DNA from: Clostridiales bacterium
GTDB lineage: Bacteria > Bacillota > Clostridia > Lachnospirales > Cellulosilyticaceae
Direction of reading: 5' to 3'
Assembly (NCBI GenBank): GCA_019418225.1
Contig: DYCF01000007.1
Span: 1-64,000, forward strand
DNA length: 64,000 nt
Shown: positions 36,192-45,952 of the stretch, in pieces
Layout of the letters: each line of letters begins with the position of its first letter
How positions within the stretch are numbered: position 1 is the stretch's first letter
Made by a program: the position numbers and the translations under genes
Notes under the pieces: model-generated
Database searches by the model: none
What the model was told of the DNA's origin: nothing
The model's input: only the letters and a program-made list of their open reading frames with translations

Positions 36192-37334
36192 ATGGAGGAA
36201 TTTGTATATATAGATGGCAAGAAATATCGCAGGGGTTATACCACGGGAAGCTGTAGTGCAGCAGCAGCTAAGGCCGCAGCAATTATGCTTTCAGTAGGGA
36301 AAGAAATTGATGAAGTATATATTGATACACCTAAAGGAATTCCTCTAAATCTTAAGGTACATGATATTACAAGAACTAAGCAATCTGTGACCTGTGCTAT
36401 TCAAAAAGATGGTGGTGATGACATTGATGCTACTCATGGGATGTTAATTTATGCTACAGCTAGATGGCAAGAGGAGATAGGTATCACCATAGAGGGTGGA
36501 ATAGGTGTAGGACGCATTACTAAAAAAGGGCTAGGCTTAGAAATAGGGGCACCAGCAATTAATAAAACGCCACTTCAAATGATTAGATTAGAAGTAGGGC
36601 GAGTGATTGGTGAAAATAAAGGGATTCACATTACAATTTTTGCCCCACAGGGTGAAGAAATAGCTAAGAAGACTTTTAATCCTAGACTAGGCATAGTAGG
36701 TGGTATCTCTATTATTGGAACGACTGGCATTGTAGAGCCTATGTCAGATGAAGGCTGGAAGCGGTCTTTATCCATTGAATTAGAAATGAAGAAGGCACAA
36801 GGTATAGAAAATATTATATTAGTACCAGGAAATCATGGAGAGCGCTTTGTGGCAGATACCCTTCAACTAGAGAGCAAATATGTGGTACGTATGAGCAACT
36901 TCGTCGGATATATGCTTCTAGAGTGTAAGCGTATAGGGTTTAAAAATATTATTTTAGCAGGTCACCTAGGAAAATTTGTAAAGGTGGCAGCAGGAATCTT
37001 TCATACCCATAGCAAGGTAGCAGATGCTAGAAGTGAAGTGATGATAGCTAATTTGGCATTAATGGGGGCAAACTTAAATATTCTTAAAGAGGTAGAGCAA
37101 TGTCCAACAACTGAGGCAGCTATGGAGATTATTGAAAGAGAAGGTTTAGAAGAGGTATACACCCTCTTGGCTGATAAATGTGAGCGCAGATGCAAGATGC
37201 ATTTAAATGATGACACGATCAATGTAGGCGTACTGTTATTTTCAATGGCAGGAGAAGAATTAGGTCGCTCAAAAAGTACGAATGCACTTTTAGCGGAGTA
37301 TAGTAAGATTGACGGCGGTGGAGGTGAAAGATGA
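36192..37334 (+). CDS. cbiD: Cobalt-precorrin-5B C1-methyltransferase
   Basis: About 380 residues. It methylates C1 and leads to cobalt-precorrin-6A in the anaerobic route. The family signature RRGYTTGSCSAAAAKAA is at the N-terminus; VPGNHGERF and GHLGKFVKVAAGIFHTHSK follow. ATG 36192 is preferred over 36186 because of spacing from aaggag. CbiD marks the anaerobic, cobalt-early pathway. Its stop overlaps the cbiE start by four bases (ATGA). Confidence 0.95.
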   Translation: MEEFVYIDGKKYRRGYTTGSCSAAAAKAAAIMLSVGKEIDEVYIDTPKGIPLNLKVHDITRTKQSVTCAIQKDGGDDIDATHGMLIYATARWQEEIGITIEGGIGVGRITKKGLGLEIGAPAINKTPLQMIRLEVGRVIGENKGIHITIFAPQGEEIAKKTFNPRLGIVGGISIIGTTGIVEPMSDEGWKRSLSIELEMKKAQGIENIILVPGNHGERFVADTLQLESKYVVRMSNFVGYMLLECKRIGFKNIILAGHLGKFVKVAAGIFHTHSKVADARSEVMIANLALMGANLNILKEVEQCPTTEAAMEIIEREGLEEVYTLLADKCERRCKMHLNDDTINVGVLLFSMAGEELGRSKSTNALLAEYSKIDGGGGER

Positions 37335-37945
37335 TTAAGATTGTAGGTTTAGGGCCTGGAAATATAGCATTATTAACGGTTAAAGGAAGAGAAGCAATTA
37401 TAGAAAGCGAGGTACTTATAGGCGGAAGACGTAATTTAGAAAGCCTACAGTCACTTTTTAGCGGTGAGACTTTAGAAATAGGAAATAATCTTAAGGAAAT
37501 CCTTCAGTTTATTAAAGCAAATAGTAAAGAGAAGAAGATAACAGTTGTAGCTTCTGGTGATCCTATGACTTATGGCATAGGTAAGTACTTAAGCGAGCAG
37601 TTAGAAGAAGGCAGTTTTAAGATTATTTCAGGCATCAGTGCTATTACGTATATGTTTAGCCAAATACCTATGAATATGAATGATGTTTATATCACAAGCA
37701 GTCATGGAAAAACACCTAACTTTCCTTTTATATTAGCCCACGAAAAGGTGGCTATGGTAACAGATGAAAAAATAGGGCCTTATGAAATTGCAAATGAGAT
37801 TATAAAGAGCGGCTTAAAAAAGGTTATGTGGATCGGTGAGAACTTATCTTATGAGAATGAATGCATTACAAGGTTAAGACCAGAAGAGGTAATGAGACGT
37901 AAAAATTATGAAATGAATGTGGTGGTGATTGCAGATGAAGAATAG
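37331..37945 (+). CDS. cbiE: Cobalt-precorrin-7 C5-methyltransferase
   Basis: A 204-residue SAM methyltransferase of the tetrapyrrole methylase fold: IVGLGPGNIALLTVKGREAI at the start and VASGDPMTYGIG in the active-site loop. It acts with CbiT, which is encoded separately and overlaps by 11 bases; in many aerobes the two are fused as CobL. Confidence 0.94.
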   Translation: MIKIVGLGPGNIALLTVKGREAIIESEVLIGGRRNLESLQSLFSGETLEIGNNLKEILQFIKANSKEKKITVVASGDPMTYGIGKYLSEQLEEGSFKIISGISAITYMFSQIPMNMNDVYITSSHGKTPNFPFILAHEKVAMVTDEKIGPYEIANEIIKSGLKKVMWIGENLSYENECITRLRPEEVMRRKNYEMNVVVIADEE

Positions 37946-38504
37946 TGAATTTATTACAGGCCAGGTGCCTATTACAAAGGAAGAGGTAAGAGCCATTGCG
38001 ATTAATAAGTTGGATTTAAAAGGTAAAAAACACTTTTTAGATATAGGTGCTGGAACAGGTAGTGTATGTATAGAAGTAGCTAAAACATATGAGGATATAG
38101 AAGTAGTAGCTATTGAGTGTAAGGTGGAAGCCTTGAGGCTTATTGAAAAGAATAAAGAAAAATTTCAGCTAGAAAATATAAAGATTGTAGAGGGCTATGC
38201 CCCAGTGTCCCTAGAAGATAAAATGGATGGCATCTTCATTGGCGGGACAGGTGGGAACCTAGAAGCAATCATAAAATGGTGTCATGAGCTTTTAAATGAA
38301 GGCGGCAGGGTGGTCGCAAACTTTATTATTTTAGATACATTTAATGAATGCTTACGTCTTATGAGACAGTATGGCTTTGTAGATATAGATGCAACGATGC
38401 TAAGCGTATGTAAGCTAGAGAAGTTAGGAAAAGGTGAATATTTCAAGCCCCACAATCCTATATTTTTAATTGAAGCAACGAAAAGGAGTGAAGAAAATGA
38501 ATAA
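37935..38504 (+). CDS. cbiT: Cobalt-precorrin-6B C15-methyltransferase (decarboxylating)
   Basis: A 189-residue class I Rossmann methyltransferase. The SAM motif is [17 protein letters not shown], then [17 protein letters not shown]. It methylates C15 and removes the C12 acetate carboxyl. ATG 37935 follows ggtggtga; TTG 37929 is less likely. Overlaps cbiE and cbiF. Confidence 0.94.
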   Translation: MKNSEFITGQVPITKEEVRAIAINKLDLKGKKHFLDIGAGTGSVCIEVAKTYEDIEVVAIECKVEALRLIEKNKEKFQLENIKIVEGYAPVSLEDKMDGIFIGGTGGNLEAIIKWCHELLNEGGRVVANFIILDTFNECLRLMRQYGFVDIDATMLSVCKLEKLGKGEYFKPHNPIFLIEATKRSEENE

Positions 38505-39249
38505 AGTACATTTTGTAGGTGCAGGACCTGGAGATAAAGAATTAATTACCCTTAAAGGATATAAGGCGTTATCAACGGCAGATATTGTTGTATATGCAGG
38601 TTCTTTAATTAATAAAGCATTATTAGATTACTGCAAAGAAGGCTGTGAGCTACATGACAGTGCTTATATGAATTTAGAAGAAATCACTAAGGTATTTGTG
38701 GAAGGCATTAAAGCAGGCAAAGAAGTTGTACGTCTTCAAACAGGCGATTTCTCAATCTATGGTTCAATACGTGAACAAGTAGAAGAGCTGGCAAAATATG
38801 ACGTGGGCTATGACTGTATTCCGGGGGTGAGCTCTTTCTTAGGTGCAGCTTCAGCATTAGGCGTAGAGTATACTGTACCAGAAGTTTCACAAAGTGTGAT
38901 TATTACACGAATGGAAGGCAGAACACCAGTACCAGCACTTGAATCATTAGAGTCCTATGCACAACATCAAACATCTATGGTCATCTTCTTATCAACACAG
39001 GAAATCGAGAAGGTAGTAGAAAAGTTAGTAGCAGGTGGTTACCCAGAGACGACACCAGCAGCAGTTGTTTATAAGGCAACATGGGAAGATGAAAAACAAA
39101 TTCGCGGGACGCTTCAAGATATTGCAGTAAAGGTCAGAGCAGAAGGCATTAATAAAACAGCTCTTATTATGGTAGGTCGTTTCTTAGGCAAGGAGTACAA
39201 TTATTCAAAGCTGTATGATAAGGACTTCAAACATGAATTCAGACCTTAA
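38497..39249 (+). CDS. cbiF: Cobalt-precorrin-4 C11-methyltransferase
   Basis: A 250-residue tetrapyrrole methylase: [59 protein letters not shown] 38497 has aaaaggag eight bases upstream, whereas the longer TTG frame overlaps deep into cbiT. It ends inside the beginning of cbiG. Confidence 0.95.
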   Translation: MNKVHFVGAGPGDKELITLKGYKALSTADIVVYAGSLINKALLDYCKEGCELHDSAYMNLEEITKVFVEGIKAGKEVVRLQTGDFSIYGSIREQVEELAKYDVGYDCIPGVSSFLGAASALGVEYTVPEVSQSVIITRMEGRTPVPALESLESYAQHQTSMVIFLSTQEIEKVVEKLVAGGYPETTPAAVVYKATWEDEKQIRGTLQDIAVKVRAEGINKTALIMVGRFLGKEYNYSKLYDKDFKHEFRP

Positions 39250-40363
39250 TATTAAAAAGATAGCTTTCATTGCTGTGACTGAAAAGGGAAAGGCATTGGC
39301 TTATGAGTTAAAACAATTGATAGGAAGCGGAGAAATTTACGTTTCAAAGAAACTTGCTGGTGAAGGCAGTATAAGCTTTGGAGAAAGCCTTAAAGTGGAA
39401 GTTGGCAAACTTTTTAAAAACTATGAAGCATTAGTTTTCATTATGGCCACAGGCATTGTTGTAAGAAGCATTGCACCTTATATTGAAAGTAAATTTACAG
39501 ACCCGGCTATTGTAGTCTTAGATGAACAAGGTCAAAATGTCATCAGCTTACTAAGCGGTCATATGGGCGGTGCTAATGAACTGACAAGGTTTATAAGTGA
39601 GGCAATAAGTGCCCATGCAGTGATTACCACATCTACAGATATAAATGAAGTGGCAGCTCTTGATAACATTGCTAAGAAGATGCATGGGTATATTGCAGAC
39701 TTTAGAGAGAGTGTAAAAGAGGTTAACTATGCTTTGGTTCATCATGAGAAGATAGGACTTTATATTCAAGATGTGCCAGAATATGAAATAGATCAGCGCG
39801 GATTTATTGTACTAGAGCAGATTGATTTAGCAAGGGGGATAGGTGTTTCTAAGGCGTCAGGGCAAGCGGTGTTATTAAATGAACTAAAGATATTAGTTTA
39901 TATTACACGAAAGCAGCTTAAGATATTGGAAAATCAAGACATAATAGAGAGAGCTAAACTGCCAAGGATTATTAAAGTGGTGCCTAGAGACTTAACTTTG
40001 GGAATGGGCTGTAAGCGAAATACCCTAAGTACACATTTTATAAATAGCTTTTATCAGTTTATGGATGAAAATGATATTGATGCAAATGCCATATACAAAG
40101 TAGGCAGCATTGACTTAAAGAAAGATGAAAAGGCAATGCAAGATTTAGCGCATATGCTTAAGGTACCCTTTGAGATTATAGACCGTAAAGAAGTTTTAGA
40201 GGTTGAAGACCTTTTTGAGAAATCCGAATTTGTGAAGAAGAATGTAGGCGTTTATAGTGTAGCAGAACCAGTAGCTTATTTGCTGAGTGGCAGACAGCTT
40301 GTGGTACATAAAGCAAAAATTGCAGGGACTACGTGGGCAGTGGGAAAAACAGTGAAAAGATAA
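39233..40363 (+). CDS. cbiG: Cobalt-precorrin-5A hydrolase
   Basis: About 376 residues. It opens the delta-lactone ring and releases acetaldehyde, a step unique to the anaerobic route. Segments seen are [45 protein letters not shown] and a C-terminal [15 protein letters not shown] 39233 has taagga eight bases upstream; ATG 39215 lacks a site. An A-rich low-complexity gap of 120 bases follows. Confidence 0.94.
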   Translation: MNSDLNIKKIAFIAVTEKGKALAYELKQLIGSGEIYVSKKLAGEGSISFGESLKVEVGKLFKNYEALVFIMATGIVVRSIAPYIESKFTDPAIVVLDEQGQNVISLLSGHMGGANELTRFISEAISAHAVITTSTDINEVAALDNIAKKMHGYIADFRESVKEVNYALVHHEKIGLYIQDVPEYEIDQRGFIVLEQIDLARGIGVSKASGQAVLLNELKILVYITRKQLKILENQDIIERAKLPRIIKVVPRDLTLGMGCKRNTLSTHFINSFYQFMDENDIDANAIYKVGSIDLKKDEKAMQDLAHMLKVPFEIIDRKEVLEVEDLFEKSEFVKKNVGVYSVAEPVAYLLSGRQLVVHKAKIAGTTWAVGKTVKR

Positions 40364-40483
40364 AAGTGAAAAGATAAAAGAGCAAAAAAAATTAAAAGTG
40401 AAGAATTAAAAACAAAGAATTAAAAGCAATAAAATGCAATGAAATAAAATTTAAAATAAGAAGTAAGAGGAGAAAGAAAACGT

Positions 40484-41209
40484 ATGATTTCAGTTATAGG
40501 GATAGGACCTGGCGGTAAAGAAACAATGACAGTGGAAGCTATTGAGGCCATTGAAAAAGCGGATATTATTGTAGGATATAAGACTTACATTAAATTGATT
40601 GAGGATATGCTGACACATCAGGAAGTTTTACAAAATGGGATGCGCCAGGAAGTAGCACGTTGCAAGGAAGCTATAGAGATTGCTAAGCGTGGTAAAAATG
40701 TAGCTGTTGTAAGTAGCGGTGATAGTGGGATTTATGGCATGGCAGGGCTTATCTTAGAGCTTGCCAGTAAAGAAGAAACACATATAGAAGTAAAGGTGGT
40801 ACCAGGGGTGACAGCTAGTATTGCGTCGGCAGCTATCTTGGGGGCACCTATTATGCATGATTTTTGTCATATTAGTTTAAGCGATTTATTAACACCTTGG
40901 GAAGTCATTGAAAAACGTTTAAGACTTGCAGCTGAGGCAGACTTTGTAATTTGTCTTTATAATCCAAGAAGCAAGGGACGTAAAGACCATTTAGAAAAGG
41001 CCTTTGAACTTATGCGAGAATTTAAAGCAGGTGATACCCCAGTTGGCATCGTTAAAGATGCAGGACGTAAGGAGGAAGAGAAGATTATTTGTACTTTCGA
41101 TACAATGAACTATGAAGTTGTAGATATGACAACAATGGTTATTATTGGAAATAAATCAACTTTTATTGCAGGAGATTTAATGATTACACCTAGAGGATAT
41201 ACTGTATGA
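40484..41209 (+). CDS. cbiH: Cobalt-precorrin-3 C17-methyltransferase
   Basis: A 241-residue tetrapyrrole methylase that methylates C17 and contracts the ring. Motifs are VIGIGPGGKETMTVEAIEAI, VVSSGDSGIYGMAGL, PGVTASIASAAILGAP, CLYNPRSKGRKDHL. It starts a new stretch after the A-rich gap, with aagaggaga before the ATG. Its stop overlaps cbiJ by four bases. Confidence 0.95.
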   Translation: MISVIGIGPGGKETMTVEAIEAIEKADIIVGYKTYIKLIEDMLTHQEVLQNGMRQEVARCKEAIEIAKRGKNVAVVSSGDSGIYGMAGLILELASKEETHIEVKVVPGVTASIASAAILGAPIMHDFCHISLSDLLTPWEVIEKRLRLAAEADFVICLYNPRSKGRKDHLEKAFELMREFKAGDTPVGIVKDAGRKEEEKIICTFDTMNYEVVDMTTMVIIGNKSTFIAGDLMITPRGYTV

Positions 41210-41964
41210 TTTTAGTTTTAGGTGGGACGTCAGATAGTCTTAGAATATGTGAGGCATTAAATGAATTGCAGCTAGACTACATAGTATCTGTTACAACAGA
41301 GTATGGCAAACAATTAGCACTTAAGGTAACAGCGTGTATTTTAGAAGGCAAAATGGATAATCAGCAGATGATAGCCTTTATGAAGGAGAAGCACATACAT
41401 TTAATCATTGATGCAACGCATCCCTATGCCATAGAGGTTTCAAAAAATGGCATGATGAGTGCCCAAGCACTTAGTATTCCATATGTGCGTTATGAAAGAC
41501 CTTCACTTTTAGAAGCAATAAAGGATGAAAATCTATATGTTGTGCAAAATACAGCCGAAGCCTGTGAGGTTGCATCACAAATAGGTCAAAATATTTTCCT
41601 GGGGACAGGTAGCAAAACATTAGGCGAGTTTATAAAAGCGTTGCCAGACAAAAATATCATTGCAAGGGTGTTACCAACGAGTGAGGTACTTAAAGAATGT
41701 GAAGCATTAGGACTAAATCCAGACCATATTATAGCGATGAAAGGGCCATTTTCAGAAGAAATGAATGCACTTCTTTATAAGGAATATGCTATTGATTGCA
41801 TGATTACGAAGGAAAGTGGCAATGAAGGTGGGTTCTTGGAAAAGATTAGACCTTGTAAGCAGCTAGGGATTAGGACTATTGTTATAAAAAGGGCAGGTTT
41901 AGCGTATCCTTGTGTGTATCATGAAATTAAAGAACTTATAGCCTGTATCGAGACATTAAGATAA
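41206..41964 (+). CDS. cbiJ: Cobalt-precorrin-6A reductase
   Basis: A 252-residue NADH-type reductase of the CobK/CbiJ family: LVLGGTSDSLRICEALNE at the N-terminus, IDATHPYAIEVSKN, YVRYERPS, FLGTGSKTLGEF, and CMITKESGNEGGFLEKI. It overlaps cbiH. A pentamer repeat follows its stop. Confidence 0.94.
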   Translation: MILVLGGTSDSLRICEALNELQLDYIVSVTTEYGKQLALKVTACILEGKMDNQQMIAFMKEKHIHLIIDATHPYAIEVSKNGMMSAQALSIPYVRYERPSLLEAIKDENLYVVQNTAEACEVASQIGQNIFLGTGSKTLGEFIKALPDKNIIARVLPTSEVLKECEALGLNPDHIIAMKGPFSEEMNALLYKEYAIDCMITKESGNEGGFLEKIRPCKQLGIRTIVIKRAGLAYPCVYHEIKELIACIETLR

Positions 41965-41972
41965 AAATGAAA

Positions 41973-42006
41973 TATTAGATTAGATTAGATTAGATTAGAT
42001 TAGATT
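41973..42006 (+). repeat. Pentamer microsatellite attag
   Basis: About seven uninterrupted copies of attag in the cbiJ-cbiK gap. Likely length-variable through slippage; it lies about 30 bases before the cbiK start and could alter spacing. Confidence 0.85.
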
Positions 42007-42038
42007 GTGAAGTTAAGAAAGAAAATGAGGGAATAATT

Positions 42039-42830
42039 ATGAAAAAAGCCGTATTAGTTGTGAGCTTCGGAACGAGCTATAAAGAGACAAGAGAAAAGAC
42101 AATTACAGCCTGTGAAAATGAAATTAAAGAAGCTTTTAAGGACTATGACTTTTTTAGAGCCTATACATCAGGGATGATTATTAGAAAGATTGCGAGAGTA
42201 GAAAACTTAGTGATTGATAATCCAGGGGAGGCATTAGCGCGAATTTTAGAACTAGGTTATGAGGAAGTTGTGGTACAATCACTTCACATTATTTGTGGGG
42301 ATGAATTTACTAAGTTAAAAAAAGAAGTAGAAGCTTATAAAGATAAATTTAAGAAAATTACATTAGGACGTCCACTTTTAACACGTATTGAAGACTATAA
42401 ATTGGCTATTGAAGCCATCAAAGATGAACTGCCAAAGTTAGAAAAAGGGGAAGGCATTGTATTTATGGGACATGGGACACAACATGAAGCGCATGCTGCG
42501 TATTGTGCCCTTGATTACATGTTTGACCAAGAACATATGAAGGTTTATGTAGGGACTGTAGAAGGGTATCCTGAGATTGATGAAGTATTTCATAAGCTGA
42601 AGAAAGACAAAATAGAGACAGTTTATTTAACACCATTTATGTTAGTAGCAGGAGACCATGCGATTAATGATATGGCAAGTGATGAAGAGGATTCATGGAA
42701 GACTATTTTTGAAGAAGCGGGATATAAAGTGAAGATTATCTTAAAAGGTCTTGGTGAATATCATGGGGTACAACAACGTTTTATCGTCCATGCTAAAGAA
42801 AGTTTAACCCATGAAAATATGTGCTCATAG
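42039..42830 (+). CDS. cbiK: Sirohydrochlorin cobaltochelatase
   Basis: A 263-residue class II chelatase that inserts cobalt into sirohydrochlorin and so commits it to B12. It has AVLVVSFGTSYKETREKT and the metal/catalytic His residues in VFMGHGTQHEAHAAY and MLVAGDHAINDMASDEEDSW. There is no signal peptide, so it is cytosolic, unlike some periplasmic CbiK homologues. Its substrate requires a precorrin-2 dehydrogenase, which is not in this window. Confidence 0.94.
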   Translation: MKKAVLVVSFGTSYKETREKTITACENEIKEAFKDYDFFRAYTSGMIIRKIARVENLVIDNPGEALARILELGYEEVVVQSLHIICGDEFTKLKKEVEAYKDKFKKITLGRPLLTRIEDYKLAIEAIKDELPKLEKGEGIVFMGHGTQHEAHAAYCALDYMFDQEHMKVYVGTVEGYPEIDEVFHKLKKDKIETVYLTPFMLVAGDHAINDMASDEEDSWKTIFEEAGYKVKIILKGLGEYHGVQQRFIVHAKESLTHENMCS

Positions 42831-42896
42831 AATAGGATAATGCGTGAGATATAAGGTAAGGACTATGAATAGTTAACTTTAATAAAGGAGAAGATT

Positions 42897-43610
42897 ATGG
42901 CAAAGTTTTATGGAATCGGAACAGGGCCAGGGGATAGTTCATTACTCACCCTAAAGGCTGTAGAAGTTTTACATCAATTAGATATTTTATATACACCTGA
43001 ATCAAGTAAGGATGAGGGGAGTTTGGCACTTTCTATTGTGAAGCCACACTTAAAAGAAAACTTAGAAATTAAAACAAGACATTTCCCAATGACTTTTAAT
43101 ACAGCCGAAAAGGTAAAAGCATGGGATGCCATTGCAGATGAAGTCGTAAAAGATGTGGAAGATGGTAAGGAAGTAGGTTTCATCACATTAGGGGACCCTA
43201 TGATTTATAGTACCTATGTATACATTATGGAGCGCCTTATGGAGAGAATAGAAGTAGAAACAGTACCAGGTATTTCATCTTTTTCTCATATTGCGTCTAA
43301 CCAAAATTTTCCATTAGTTATGGATAAAGAGCCGCTAATTGTGTTACCATGTACTGCGGCAGAGGAAAAAATTGATTATGCTTTAGCAAATTATAATTCA
43401 TTAGTGCTAATGAAGGTTTACCGTAACTTTGATAAAATCATTAATAAGATTGAAGAAAATAATCTATTGGAGTATGCTATCTTAGTGAGTAATTCTTCAC
43501 AGGATAGTGAAGCTGTATATAGAGATTTAAAAGAAGTTGGATTAAAAGATAAAATTTCATATTTCTCAACAATACTTATTAATAAAAATGTATCAAAGTC
43601 TGCAATGTAG
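42897..43610 (+). CDS. cbiL: Cobalt-precorrin-2 C20-methyltransferase
   Basis: A 237-residue tetrapyrrole methylase: FYGIGTGPGDSSLLTLKAVE, GFITLGDPMIYSTYVYI, VPGISSFSHIASNQNFPLV. It adds the C20 methyl directly after cobalt insertion, matching its place after cbiK. A short hairpin region separates it from the heme-branch genes. Confidence 0.94.
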   Translation: MAKFYGIGTGPGDSSLLTLKAVEVLHQLDILYTPESSKDEGSLALSIVKPHLKENLEIKTRHFPMTFNTAEKVKAWDAIADEVVKDVEDGKEVGFITLGDPMIYSTYVYIMERLMERIEVETVPGISSFSHIASNQNFPLVMDKEPLIVLPCTAAEEKIDYALANYNSLVLMKVYRNFDKIINKIEENNLLEYAILVSNSSQDSEAVYRDLKEVGLKDKISYFSTILINKNVSKSAM

Positions 43611-43622
43611 AGGTATAAAAAA

Positions 43623-43657
43623 GGTATGTCGCCAAACTATAAAGTTTGGCGGTAGCC
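43623..43657 (+). other. Hairpin between cbiL and hemA
   Basis: The stem cgccaaac-tataaa-gtttggcg is strong but is not followed by a T run (tattgtatg). It may be a processing or stability site or a weak terminator before the hem block. Confidence 0.45.
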
Positions 43658-43775
43658 TATTGTATGATTTAAGGTAAAAGAATGAAGTGTTATGAGATTT
43701 CTTAAGAAGATTTAAGAGAGAATAAGTCGTTTTAAGAAAGGGCATAAAGCTAAAAACGCTAGAAGGAGGTGCAAT

Positions 43776-45023
43776 GTGGAGATTGCTGTAATAGGGGTTA
43801 ATCATAAAGTTTGCCCTATTGAAATAAGAGAGTGTGTAGCATTTACGGAAAGTAAGAAAATAGAAGCTTTAAGCTTTTTTAAGGCTGTAGGTGTGGAAGA
43901 ATGTGTTGTTTTATCTACTTGTAATCGTAGTGAAATTTATATTTGTGATGCACAGATTGAAGATAAGATTAGTTTAGTTCAGGATTTCTATGAGACTTAT
44001 TTTAATATAAAAGAGATTAGAAACTATTTATTTGCCAAACAAGGTGAAGAAGCGCTGTTACATTTATACCGAGTAGCAGCTGGACTTGATTCTATTGTAT
44101 TAGGTGAAGATCAGATATTAGGTCAAGTGAAGGCCGCGCAGATATTAGCTATGGAAGAAGGAACAAGTAAGAAAGTGCTTAATAAGGTCTTTCGTGAAGC
44201 TGTCACTACAGCTAAGGAGATTAAAACAGCGACAAAAATGTCAGAGCATCCGCTTTCAGTAAGTCATATTGCAGTAAAGTTTTTAAAGGAGATGCAAGGC
44301 GGACTTGAAGATAAAAAGGCCCTCATTATAGGTGTGGGTAAAATGAATGAAATTACTATTAAGTATTTAAAGGCTGAAAAGGTAAAGACGATTTATGTCA
44401 CAAATCGCACCCATGCAAGGGCAGAAGCTTTAACAGACAAATATGAGGGGCTTACACCTGTAGTTTATGAAGACCGCTATAAGGTTTTAGAAGAGGTGGA
44501 CTTCGTAGTTTCAGCTACAGCATCACCTCATGTGATTTTAAAGAAAGAAAATATAAAAGTACCTCATAAACCTCTTTATATTATGGATATTGCTATGCCA
44601 AGAGATATTGATCCAGCTATTAAGGAGCTAGAAGGTATACACTTATATGATATTGATGATTTAAAGGAAATTTCAAGTAGTAACAACGCTTTAAGGCAGC
44701 AGCTTGTAGGTCAGGCGGAAGAGATGATTAAGGTAAGTATGGAGAAGCTTAAGATATGGTTAGAGAACTTACGCATAGATCCGATTATATGGCAGCTTAA
44801 TGAAAAGTGTGAAACTATTGGTAAACATACAATGCATCAAATAAGTAAAAAGGTTATGCTTTCCCAGGAGCAAGAAGAGGTTATTAATAAATATTTAATG
44901 AGCGCCCTTAGAAAGGTCATTCGTGAGCCTATAGTTAATTTAAGAGAAGCAAAACAGCAAAGTGGGGCTTATATGGATGTTGTAGAAAAGTTATTTGGCA
45001 TTACGATAAACAACGAAAAGTGA
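43776..45023 (+). CDS. hemA: Glutamyl-tRNA reductase
   Basis: A 415-residue NADPH enzyme starting C5 tetrapyrrole synthesis from glutamyl-tRNA. The N-terminal IGVNHKVCPIEIRECVAF and the catalytic Cys in VVLSTCNRSEIYI are clear; the active domain continues with GLDSIVLGEDQILGQVK, and the NADP-binding domain with ALIIGVGKMNEITIKYL. The C-terminal dimerisation helix is present and there is no fused siroheme-dehydrogenase domain. Start GTG has aaggaggt seven bases upstream. Confidence 0.96.
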   Translation: MEIAVIGVNHKVCPIEIRECVAFTESKKIEALSFFKAVGVEECVVLSTCNRSEIYICDAQIEDKISLVQDFYETYFNIKEIRNYLFAKQGEEALLHLYRVAAGLDSIVLGEDQILGQVKAAQILAMEEGTSKKVLNKVFREAVTTAKEIKTATKMSEHPLSVSHIAVKFLKEMQGGLEDKKALIIGVGKMNEITIKYLKAEKVKTIYVTNRTHARAEALTDKYEGLTPVVYEDRYKVLEEVDFVVSATASPHVILKKENIKVPHKPLYIMDIAMPRDIDPAIKELEGIHLYDIDDLKEISSSNNALRQQLVGQAEEMIKVSMEKLKIWLENLRIDPIIWQLNEKCETIGKHTMHQISKKVMLSQEQEEVINKYLMSALRKVIREPIVNLREAKQQSGAYMDVVEKLFGITINNEK

Positions 45024-45046
45024 AAAGAAAGGTAGGTTGAGGCGAG

Positions 45047-45952
45047 ATGAAGGTAAGAGTTGGAACAAGAGGAAGCAAATTGGCACTGACACAGACAAAT
45101 TGGGTTGTGGAGCAGCTTAGAGCACATAATCCAGGTGTAGAATTTGAGATACAGATTATCAAGACAAAGGGAGATATGGTGCAACATATTCCTCTTGATA
45201 AGATTGGTGATAAAGGATTATTTACTAAAGAAATAGAGATGAAACTTTTAGATGGCAGCATTGATATTGCAGTGCATAGTATGAAGGATATGCCATCAAG
45301 CTTACCTGAAGGGCTTAAGTTTTCTTATACACCACCTAGAGAAGACCCACGTGATGCTTTAGTTTTAAAAGAAGGATATCATAGTTTAGAAGACTTGCCA
45401 CAGGGGGCCACTATTGGAACAGGAAGTAAACGTCGAAAGTATCAGCTTTTAACTTTAAGACCGGATTTGAATATTGTACCGATTCGAGGTAATGTGGATA
45501 CTAGAATTCGTAAGATTGAAACAGAAAATTTAGATGGCGTAGTACTAGCGGCAGCGGGGCTAAAACGTGTCGGCCTTGAAGAGAAAATTAGCTGCTACTT
45601 AGAACCAGAACAGGTATTACCAGCACCAGCACAGGGGGTACTTGCTATTGAAGTGCGCAAGGAAAATCCAGAAGTAGATGCACTTATGGCGACGATTTAC
45701 GACGAAGTTGCTGCGCTTCAAATAGAAGCAGAACGTACCTTCTTAGATACATTAGAAGGCAGTTGCCATATTCCAGTAGGGGCATATTGTAAAGTGGAAA
45801 GTGAAAACATTACCTTAACAGGCTTATATGGCGATGAGGAAGGCCATATTTTAATTAAAAGAAGTTTAAGTGGCAAAAGAACAGAAGCTAAAGCGCTAGG
45901 AAGAAAACTGGCAAAAGAGGTAAAGGAGGCATTTGAAAATGAAAAAGGGTAA
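45047..45952 (+). CDS. hemC: Porphobilinogen deaminase (hydroxymethylbilane synthase)
   Basis: A 301-residue enzyme polymerising four porphobilinogens. It has VGTRGSKLALTQTNWV, the DIAVHSMKDMPSSLPEGL active-site segment, and the dipyrromethane-cofactor Cys in LEGSCHIPVGAYC. It is the second gene in the hem block, and its end overlaps the cobA-hemD start. Confidence 0.97.
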   Translation: MKVRVGTRGSKLALTQTNWVVEQLRAHNPGVEFEIQIIKTKGDMVQHIPLDKIGDKGLFTKEIEMKLLDGSIDIAVHSMKDMPSSLPEGLKFSYTPPREDPRDALVLKEGYHSLEDLPQGATIGTGSKRRKYQLLTLRPDLNIVPIRGNVDTRIRKIETENLDGVVLAAAGLKRVGLEEKISCYLEPEQVLPAPAQGVLAIEVRKENPEVDALMATIYDEVAALQIEAERTFLDTLEGSCHIPVGAYCKVESENITLTGLYGDEEGHILIKRSLSGKRTEAKALGRKLAKEVKEAFENEKG